A DNA stretch of 17,981 nucleotides, taken from assembly GCA_012511245.1 (NCBI GenBank), contig JAAZGM010000047.1:1-17981 (forward strand), in the 5' to 3' direction. Position numbers and translations under genes: made by a program. Position 1 is the first letter of the stretch. Each line of letters begins with the position of its first letter. Under the pieces are notes generated by a model, which was not told where the DNA came from, made no database searches, and was given only the letters and a program-made list of their open reading frames with translations. Below are positions 13,335-17,981 of the stretch, piece after piece. The DNA is from Methanomicrobiales archaeon (GTDB taxonomy: Archaea > Halobacteriota > Methanomicrobia > Methanomicrobiales > Methanoculleaceae).

Positions 13335-14462
13335 TCACCCACAGATCTGCACCACTTTCTCCGGCTCGTACCGCAGGACGACCTCGCTCGTCCTCCCGCC
13401 GGCCTGCACCCGGATCAGGTCGACCAGCCGCAGGGCATCGAGTTTCCGTAACCGCTTGAAGAAGGCCGTGTAGCTGACCTTCGGCTTCCCCTCCCCAGCG
13501 GTGTAGATCGTGCCGGAGACCAGCGGTTCGGTCTGCTCTTGCGACAACTCCGCGATCTTCCGGAGCAGCCGCCGCTCATCTGCAGAGAGCGCCCGGACAG
13601 TATAGGCGAGGTGGATGTGCTTCGCCTGCTCGTAGGCTTTCGTAATATCCTCCTCGATGACCTCGGTGCGGGCGGCGCACTCCGCGTTCAGCACCGCCCG
13701 CTTCACCAGGTCCAGCCCCACACGCACGTCGCCCGACTCCATCGTCTGCTCGACGATACGGTCGAGCATCGGCACAGAGAATACGCCGGGGTAGAGCCCG
13801 ACCCGGATCCGCTCCTGGAGGATGCCCCGGATCTCTTCAGCATCATAGGGCGGGAAGTAGATGTCTGAGGGGCGGAACGGCGAGATAACCCATTTGCTCA
13901 GGTCACTCGCAAGATCCATGTCCATGTCGCTGACTGTCGCAAAGACCGCGGCCCGGGCACCGGGATAATCCTGGTGCAGCCGGAGCAGGGAGTTAACGAC
14001 ATCACCCAGCGTATTGTTGTAGTGGAGCAGGTTCGCGTCGTCCAGGCAGATGATCAGGCTCTTCTCCTGCCGCTGCAGGGCGCCGCCGATGGCATCCATC
14101 ACCGACTTGATCGAGATCCCGGTCCGCGCCGGCGCGTGGCCGAAGACCGCTGCGTAGACTCGGGAGAAGACCATGTACTTCGTCCGGTCGTTCTGGCAGT
14201 TGACGTAGACCGGCAGGATCTTCTTTGTGGTCTGCTCGAGTTCGGCAAAGATCCGGAGCACGCTGGTCGTCTTCCCGGTTCCGGGCAGACCCCTGCAGAC
14301 GGCGTTCAGCGCCCGCCCGCCTTCGAGTGCGGGACGGACCTGGTAGGCAAGGTCGTTGAGCTGGCTTTCGCGGTAGTTGAAGAGCTCCGGGACGTAGTCG
14401 ATCTCGAAGACATCGATACTCCGGAAGAGCGTCTGGTCGGACATGAGGAGTCGCTTTCTCAT
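13335..14462 (-). CDS. cdc6: Orc1/Cdc6-family replication initiator ATPase
   Basis: This 375-aa AAA+ protein is of the size usual for archaeal Orc1/Cdc6 proteins, which bind origin-recognition boxes and recruit the MCM helicase. The N-terminal segment has the family look (SIDVFEIDYVPELFNYRESQL). Walker A is GLPGTGKTT at residues 58-66 and Walker B is LIICLDDAN at 136-144. Sensor 2 is GDVR at 244-247. The C-terminal part (about 290-375) is a winged helix. The Walker B acidic pair is DD rather than the usual DE, which could alter hydrolysis. A start at ATG 14462 is supported by a TATA-like box about 26 bases upstream; ATG 14444 is the alternative. Its neighbours are a gene-free inverted duplication downstream and phage-like small genes upstream. 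It may be a secondary or mobile-element paralogue rather than the main initiator. Confidence 0.93.
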   Translation of the reverse strand: MRKRLLMSDQTLFRSIDVFEIDYVPELFNYRESQLNDLAYQVRPALEGGRALNAVCRGLPGTGKTTSVLRIFAELEQTTKKILPVYVNCQNDRTKYMVFSRVYAAVFGHAPARTGISIKSVMDAIGGALQRQEKSLIICLDDANLLHYNNTLGDVVNSLLRLHQDYPGARAAVFATVSDMDMDLASDLSKWVISPFRPSDIYFPPYDAEEIRGILQERIRVGLYPGVFSVPMLDRIVEQTMESGDVRVGLDLVKRAVLNAECAARTEVIEEDITKAYEQAKHIHLAYTVRALSADERRLLRKIAELSQEQTEPLVSGTIYTAGEGKPKVSYTAFFKRLRKLDALRLVDLIRVQAGGRTSEVVLRYEPEKVVQICG

Positions 14463-14495
14463 ACAGGGATCGTCGGGAGGCGGTTACTTAAGCGG
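14463..14495 (-). promoter_or_regulatory. Candidate leaderless promoter of the orc1/cdc6 gene
   Basis: On the minus strand the only AT-rich word in a GC-rich stretch is CTTAAGTAA (14492-14484). It is centred about 26 bases before ATG 14462, the archaeal TATA-to-start distance. With no Shine-Dalgarno near the ATG, a leaderless transcript is likely. Confidence 0.45.
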
Positions 14496-14607
14496 CGACC
14501 GTGCGCATAGTGAAAGTGAAAACAGTGTGGTGCAGGGAGATTTCTACGCTCATACTGCGTTGTTGTGTTCGATAACGGCACTGTGCACGAGAACTCTCTG
14601 TGGCTGA

Positions 14608-14850
14608 TCACCCACCCAGCATCTTCACCAGCACGGCCACGACCCCGCCGACGACCCCGCCGGCCCCGGCGCTCACCGTCGAGAGCCGGCGCTCCTCACC
14701 TCTTTTCTCGGCCCGCCAGCCCTCCAGCGCCCGGATCCGGGCCTCAAAATCCTCGTCCTGCGCCTCCATTCTCTGCAGCGCCCGGCAGATCCACTTCACG
14801 TCCCGGTTCGTCTCGTAGACAAGCTCCCGGGTGGTCTTTTCTCCGGTCAT
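14608..14850 (-). CDS. Small coiled-coil protein with C-terminal membrane segment (XhlA-like)
   Basis: The product has 80 aa from ATG 14850; ATG 14856 is only 3 bases from the GGAGG, while 14850 is 9 away and so preferred. Residues about 5-55 are a charged amphipathic helix with heptad spacing (RDVKWICRALQRMEAQDEDF). The last 22 residues form a Gly/Val-rich hydrophobic segment (AGGVVGGVVAVLVKM) ending close to the stop. This charged coiled coil plus C-terminal transmembrane helix is the plan of haemolysin XhlA-type phage proteins, which act at the membrane in host lysis. Resemblance in layout is what I see; the function is inferred. It could instead be an unrelated small membrane anchor. Confidence 0.68.
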   Translation of the reverse strand: MTGEKTTRELVYETNRDVKWICRALQRMEAQDEDFEARIRALEGWRAEKRGEERRLSTVSAGAGGVVGGVVAVLVKMLGG

Positions 14851-14955
14851 CCTCATAACCCTCCCGGAGGACAATAGGGAGCGGGACCCAAAAAGGATGA
14901 CCGTAAAGGATATACGCAAGAATCCGGGCCAAATCTGGGCCCCAAGATAAAGTCA

Positions 14956-15085
14956 GGCTAATATTACCGTGAAGCATACTATAGGATTGTCTGTCATATT
15001 CCCGGGAGCATGCAGGCCACGGAAGATGCTTCGCATCTTCCTGTCAGGCACAACCCAGAGAGTTGTGCCGTGAGGAGAACAACCC
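14956..15085 (+). promoter_or_regulatory. Structured leader of the 168-aa gene: two tandem hairpins plus Shine-Dalgarno
   Basis: TATA-like words lie at about 14957-14966 and 14986-14992. Two perfect hairpins follow, with 9-bp arms and a 3-base loop (15021-15041), then 8-bp arms and a 7-base loop (15047-15069). A GAGGAG Shine-Dalgarno follows at 15072-15077, eight bases before ATG 15086. The second stem ends three bases before the ribosome site, so it could influence its access. It matches no riboswitch class I know. Confidence 0.6.
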
Positions 15086-15592
15086 ATGGCAGACTTCGTG
15101 CAGAAGACCGTGAACAAAACGGCGGTCCGGGACCTTTCCGTCCCGATCGCTGATGTAACGTCGTTTAACAACCTCATCGAGACCGTCATCGAGGACAACC
15201 CGTTCGGGTGCGTCGGGTATACCGGCTCTGATGGGCAGCCGGTGGCTGCGGTCGTCCGCAACCGCGAGCACTACACCGCGAAGGTGAACTTCCTCGACGG
15301 TGAGGGGAAGCGGGTGGGGAATGTCTCCCTGCAGTCCCCGACGATCGCCGCGTTCGAGGCGAACGCCACCGAGGCCCTCGCGAATGCGGCCCTCGAGGCC
15401 GCGATGGGCGGCGAGGCCGTCCGGAACGGCCCCGGCGAGACCTACTACTGCCAGCTCAAGTGCCACGACCCGTCGGGTGATGACTACTACGTCACCTTCA
15501 CCCGGAAGACCGTCCGGATCTCGTCCTACCAGGACGACGCCATCCGCGATGCGGTCGAGACCTGGGCCGACGACGTCGCTTCGCTGGAGTGA
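15086..15592 (+). CDS. Unrecognised acidic 168-aa protein
   Basis: The ATG at 15086 has a good Shine-Dalgarno and a structured leader, and a strong terminator hairpin follows the stop, so this is a well-framed single gene. The protein is soluble-looking and acidic. An N-terminal mixed part has a hydrophobic strand-turn region (FGCVGYTGSDGQPVAAVV, about residues 40-57). A long Ala-rich helix follows (about 87-108). The C-terminal half is strand-rich (YYCQLKCHDPSGDDYYVTFT) and ends in a short acidic helix. There are three Cys in total, no CxxC pair, no signal peptide and no membrane segment. I do not recognise the family. Its codon use is GC-rich and host-like. No functional call is made. Confidence 0.85.
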   Translation: MADFVQKTVNKTAVRDLSVPIADVTSFNNLIETVIEDNPFGCVGYTGSDGQPVAAVVRNREHYTAKVNFLDGEGKRVGNVSLQSPTIAAFEANATEALANAALEAAMGGEAVRNGPGETYYCQLKCHDPSGDDYYVTFTRKTVRISSYQDDAIRDAVETWADDVASLE

Positions 15593-15618
15593 AGAGGGGG
15601 GACCCCCTCTTTTCTTTC
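15593..15618 (+). terminator. Hairpin plus T-rich terminator after the 168-aa gene
   Basis: Eight-bp perfect arms (agaggggg at 15593-15600, ccccctct at 15603-15610) are followed by tttctttc. The left arm starts directly after the stop codon. Confidence 0.8.
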
Positions 15619-15830
15619 GGGAAACTTGCCCAGTTTGTGGGTATCTTCTGTTTATCTCATCGACCATGGAGGGTACTCCCATGGTCCAGATGATGCTTAA
15701 ACGATGTTGGCGTTTACAGTCATCAGAACGCCTCTCCTCTAGAGACATTGCGTGGAACTCATATGTCCCCCCGTTGGACGTTCGGATGAAATCGATACAC
15801 AGATAGTATGAACAGAAAGACAACCAACAT

Positions 15831-16247
15831 ATGCCCCGGGATTACCAGACTGTGCAAAGAGATACCTGGCGTAAGATACGAGACTGGGATGCAGAGGACA
15901 TAGAGGAGTGCACGATCCCTGAAGTGCGGCAGATAATTTACGATCTTCAGCATCCTCTGACAAACTTCTCTCGATTGGGTTATCGAGAATCAATTAATAC
16001 CGTATATTGGCAGTGCCACTTTTGTGGGACTGAAATCCCAATTTCGCAAGGGTACTGGCGTCACCAAACGATGAGATTGGGCAAAGGGCCAAAACTCTGC
16101 CATCGGTGTTTTCTTAAGTTTTTGCTATTTATCGATCACAATCAGGATCTCAGTCTCCTCTTTGAGAGCATGGGTGGGTATCATGACGAAGAAATTCTCT
16201 GGTTAGCTCGTAAATACGGGAAACAACTCGATATGGGATCGTTTTAA
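15831..16247 (+). CDS. Uncharacterised 138-aa protein with a C4 zinc-finger-like motif
   Basis: The protein has CHFC (about residues 63-66) and CHRC (about 90-93) separated by a tryptophan- and glycine-containing stretch (ISQGYWRHQTMRLGKGPKLC). This suggests one Zn site of four Cys, possibly helped by His. The N-terminal 50 residues are charged and helical. The C-terminal part (LLFIDHNQDLSLLFESMGG) is hydrophobic/helical without being a clear membrane span. The base composition is much more AT-rich than the genes on either side, like the defence island, so it is probably recently acquired. No Shine-Dalgarno is evident before ATG 15831. I know no matching family. A nucleic-acid-binding or regulatory role is possible but unsupported. 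Confidence 0.72.
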   Translation: MPRDYQTVQRDTWRKIRDWDAEDIEECTIPEVRQIIYDLQHPLTNFSRLGYRESINTVYWQCHFCGTEIPISQGYWRHQTMRLGKGPKLCHRCFLKFLLFIDHNQDLSLLFESMGGYHDEEILWLARKYGKQLDMGSF

Positions 16248-16352
16248 TTGGAAACCCGGCTCAATGGACTGTCAAACAGGCAGCACTTAAGTAGACAGCA
16301 GCGAGCATGCCCGGCGCCAGCCGGCGATGCGAGCGGCGGGCCGGAACAGCCG
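16248..16352. other. Short intergenic gap at the 3' ends of the Zn-finger gene and ardC
   Basis: About 100 bp between two convergent genes. Composition shifts here from AT-rich to very GC-rich (from about 16300). No clear terminator hairpin with a T-run was found for either gene. Confidence 0.4.
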
Positions 16353-17315
16353 TCACGCTGCGAGGCCTCGCCGAGCGAGTGAGGGTGCCCGCGGTCCCGT
16401 ACGCTGCAAAGAACCAGGGCGACGTTCTGCAGCGACCACCGGGAGCAAAGAAGCTCGCCCGGCCACGCCGCCCGAAAAAGAAGAGCCCCCCTCACCGCCC
16501 CCGGTGAGGAAGTCCGCCGCCCGCTGCGCATCCGTGGCCGCCCGGATCACATCGGCCGCCGAACCGTCGCGGATATGCCGGAGCCACCCGGCGATGTAGG
16601 CCGCCTGATTCTCGGCCACCGGCACATCGGTGCCGGTCATCGCGCAGAGGAACGCCGCGCCCATCTCGGCCGTCAGCTCCTCGCGGCTGTACTGCTCGCT
16701 GCCGAACCGGATCGGCTCGGTGATCCCCGGGCGGTCGAGCCGGGAAGCGTGGCCGGTCCAGTGGGTCAACTCGTGGAAGAAGGCCGCGTAGTAGGCCTCC
16801 GAGGAGGCGAACCCGTCGATCCCGGGCATCGCGATCGCGTCGCTCTTCGGGAGGTAGGCCGGCTCGCCCGGAACCACCCGGGGAGCGTTCCGGGCGATCA
16901 CGTCCTCGCAGGATGCGATCGGCTGCACGTCGCCGGCGTCCTCCACAGCGATCCCCTCGCACTGCGAGAGGTTGAAGACCTTGTAGTAGCGCACCAGCGG
17001 CCGCTCCCGCTGCATAATCACCGCGACCTCGTCGCCGTTCTCGCTCACCGTCCGCCGGACCTCGTCGAGCGACCAGAAGACCACGATCCCGGAGGCCCTC
17101 TCGCCCTTCCGGACGTAGCCGCCGAGGTGCTTGATCTGGTTGTAGGTGCCCCACCAGGTGTGGCCGGCGAGCAGGATCCGGTTGATCCCGCGGTAGGGCC
17201 GGCCGGTGGCAAGGTTCATCGGGCACATGCTCTGCCAGGTCTGCCGCCAGGGCACCGTGCCGGACTCGAGGGAGGAGAGGATCCGGTCCCGGACCACCTC
17301 ATACACCGAAGCCAT
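16353..17315 (-). CDS. ardC: ArdC-type antirestriction protein (ssDNA-binding domain plus zincin-like metallopeptidase)
   Basis: The N-terminal domain (about residues 1-120; VYEVVRDRILSSLESGTVPW, RPYRGINRILL, KHLGGYVRKGERASGIVVFW) is the ArdC single-stranded-DNA-binding fold. The C-terminal domain is a zincin-like peptidase with HELTH at 181-185 and the downstream glutamate in EELTAEMGAAFLC (about 212-224), as expected for Zn ligation. Such proteins are carried by conjugative elements and viruses to protect incoming DNA from host restriction. The gene starts three bases after the stop of the 51-aa Zn-ribbon gene, and a GGGAGG precedes the start. Residues after about 275 are low-complexity Gly/Arg/Ala and probably not part of the fold. 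This extended tail may reflect a lost original stop. Placement a few kb from a restriction-like system is suggestive of conflict or counter-defence. Confidence 0.93.
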   Translation of the reverse strand: MASVYEVVRDRILSSLESGTVPWRQTWQSMCPMNLATGRPYRGINRILLAGHTWWGTYNQIKHLGGYVRKGERASGIVVFWSLDEVRRTVSENGDEVAVIMQRERPLVRYYKVFNLSQCEGIAVEDAGDVQPIASCEDVIARNAPRVVPGEPAYLPKSDAIAMPGIDGFASSEAYYAAFFHELTHWTGHASRLDRPGITEPIRFGSEQYSREELTAEMGAAFLCAMTGTDVPVAENQAAYIAGWLRHIRDGSAADVIRAATDAQRAADFLTGGGEGGSSFSGGVAGRASLLPVVAAERRPGSLQRTGPRAPSLARRGLAA

Positions 17316-17318
17316 GCC

Positions 17319-17474
17319 TCAGGCCTCCCACTCGTAGCCGCACGCCGGGCAGACGTACGCATCGATCGACGTGTAGGAACAGGGCGCTCCCCAGAAGTTC
17401 TCCCGCTCCCGGTGCGTTCGGCAGTTATCTTCCCCGATAACGGCGCCGCAGCCGTCGCAGGCGGTAGTTATCAT
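17319..17474 (-). CDS. 51-aa Zn-ribbon protein upstream of ardC
   Basis: The ATG at 17474 overlaps the stop of the 47-aa gene by four bases (ATGA), and the TGA stop leaves only three bases to the ardC start. The product begins MITTACDGCGAVIGEDNC and ends in VCPACGYEWEA. CDGC (6-9) and CPAC (42-45) give a classic two-knuckle Zn ribbon, with two further Cys (18 and 32). A GGAGGGGAG lies just before the start. Such mini Zn ribbons are common in archaeal mobile elements; the partner is unknown. I am confident it is real from the coupling, the ribosome site and the paired Cys motifs. Confidence 0.82.
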   Translation of the reverse strand: MITTACDGCGAVIGEDNCRTHRERENFWGAPCSYTSIDAYVCPACGYEWEA

Positions 17475-17614
17475 TCGTCTCCCCTCCGGCGAGGAACCAG
17501 CGCTGCCCGCGGGCCGGTTTCGTAGGGCGACACAAGGACGGCGAGGTCCGGGGCGCCCTGCTCTTCCTGTTCACCATCGCTGCACAAAAAAGCGGAACGG
17601 GGGAGGGACGGCAT
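17471..17614 (-). CDS. Small 47-aa coupled ORF
   Basis: The ATG at 17614 overlaps the stop of the 108-aa gene by one base (TGATG), with a GGGAGG seven bases upstream inside that gene. The TGA at 17473-17471 overlaps the next start as ATGA. The peptide (MPSLPRSAFLCSDGEQEEQG...) is acidic in the middle and Arg-rich at its end, and has no recognisable domain. The spacing on both sides argues for translation, if only to relay ribosomes down the operon. Composition alone would not support it. Confidence 0.6.
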   Translation of the reverse strand: MPSLPRSAFLCSDGEQEEQGAPDLAVLVSPYETGPRAALVPRRRGDE

Positions 17615-17940
17615 CAGAAGAACCTCCCGTTGCCGTAACGCTCGTCCCCTTCCGCAGCCTGCTGCACGCAGAATGCGAGGCCGTGCTCCGCGACCAGGCC
17701 CCGGTAGTGCTCCCGGATCCGCTCGGCCTTCTGCCGGCACTCCTCGGCCGCCATCTTCGAGAGCCGGTCCCGGAACCCGTCGAGTTCTGCAGCCTGCTCG
17801 TCGTACTCCGCCATCTTCAGCAGGTCGCGGTAGGGGATCGCGTCGGTGAGGGAGAGGGGGCGCCCGGAAGGGTTAAGGGGCTGCCCGCCGATCACTTCTG
17901 TGCAGGGGCTCGTGGTGGCTGTTGCGTCTGTCCAGGACAT
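17614..17940 (-). CDS. Uncharacterised 108-aa helical protein, first complete gene of the ardC operon
   Basis: The ATG at 17940 directly follows the TAA of a gene entering from the right edge, with a GAGGTGG ribosome site nine bases upstream. After a flexible Thr/Ser-rich start, the LTDAIPYRDLLKMAEYDEQA region leads into a continuous charged helix (about residues 45-85; DRLSKMAAEECRQKAERIRE). This probably forms a coiled coil. The end (AFCVQQAAEGDERYGNGRFF) is short and polar. I recognise no family. GC-rich codons fit the operon. It is likely a mobile-element accessory protein. Confidence 0.75.
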   Translation of the reverse strand: MSWTDATATTSPCTEVIGGQPLNPSGRPLSLTDAIPYRDLLKMAEYDEQAAELDGFRDRLSKMAAEECRQKAERIREHYRGLVAEHGLAFCVQQAAEGDERYGNGRFF

Positions 17941-17981
17941 TTACGCCACCTCGAACACTGCCGCTTTTCGAATGTTCCCGC
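17941..17981 (-). CDS. C-terminal end of a gene entering from the right edge
   Basis: On the minus strand the frame ...GNIRKAAVFEVA followed by TAA (17943-17941) is open to the window edge. It ends exactly where the next ATG begins and contains that gene's ribosome site. It is too short to identify; the tight junction is the main support. Confidence 0.5.
   Translation of the reverse strand, partial: GNIRKAAVFEVA

Noticed and set aside
13974..14510. Open frame on the plus strand opposite orc1/cdc6
   Set aside because: Shadow of the Walker A/B-bearing minus-strand gene; no motif of its own.
14510..14535. Origin-recognition-box-like GTGAAAACAG word upstream of orc1/cdc6
   Set aside because: A single weak match with no second copy or G-run at the expected spacing; not enough to call an origin.
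15044..15823. Open frame of 259 codons on the minus strand opposite the 168-aa gene
   Set aside because: It crosses the terminator hairpin and the leader hairpins of the plus-strand gene and has shadow-type composition.
16575..17525. Open frame of 316 codons on the plus strand opposite ardC
   Set aside because: It mirrors the GC-rich ardC codons, is made of Arg/Val/Leu/Asp/Gly/His repeats, and has no domain; the minus-strand frame has the HELTH motif and clear homology.

Overview
The window looks like accessory chromosomal DNA of a methanogenic archaeon, most likely a high-GC member of the Methanomicrobiales (Methanoculleus-like). This is inferred, not proven. The basis is an Orc1/Cdc6 initiator, Alba_2/HATPase_c_4 regulators with the 'SSEHL' linker type I associate with that group, TATA-like boxes about 26-31 bases ahead of several start codons, and very GC-rich core-like genes. 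No rRNA, tRNA or CRISPR array was seen.

Layout. (1) 1-1929: remains of regulator genes. The first is cut by the window edge and carries an ATP-binding domain and a C-terminal winged helix. It is followed by a headless relic of a related regulator with a five-copy 21-bp repeat, and then by a frameshifted relic of unknown family. (2) 2052-12406: a defence island with clearly lower GC than its flanks. A DUF499 (COG1483-type) AAA+ ATPase and a coupled 172-aa protein are on the minus strand. A divergent DUF1156/COG1743-type Zn-ribbon adenine methyltransferase is on the plus strand. Converging on its 3' end are a PLD-nuclease/SNF2-helicase fusion and a coupled 183-aa protein. (3) 12467-13334: a gene-free GC-rich block holding a large imperfect inverted duplication (arms about 180-200 bp) around a 26-bp perfect palindrome. 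(4) 13335-14462: an Orc1/Cdc6 protein. (5) 14608-16247: a small XhlA-like coiled-coil/membrane protein, an unrecognised acidic 168-aa protein behind a two-hairpin leader, and a low-GC Zn-finger protein. (6) 16353-17981: a tightly coupled minus-strand operon of a partial gene, a 108-aa protein, a 47-aa peptide, a 51-aa Zn-ribbon protein and an ArdC-type antirestriction protein.

How it may work. The methyltransferase would mark self DNA. The DUF499 ATPase and the PLD-SNF2 protein would be the nucleotide-driven sensor/translocase and nuclease. This resembles a restriction-modification relative of BREX type 3 and DISARM, but no PglZ, BrxA/B/F or DUF1998 protein is present. Two unrecognised small proteins, each welded to one of the motors, are the most likely novel components. 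An ArdC antirestriction operon and an Orc1/Cdc6 gene nearby suggest that plasmid- or virus-derived DNA has integrated beside the island.
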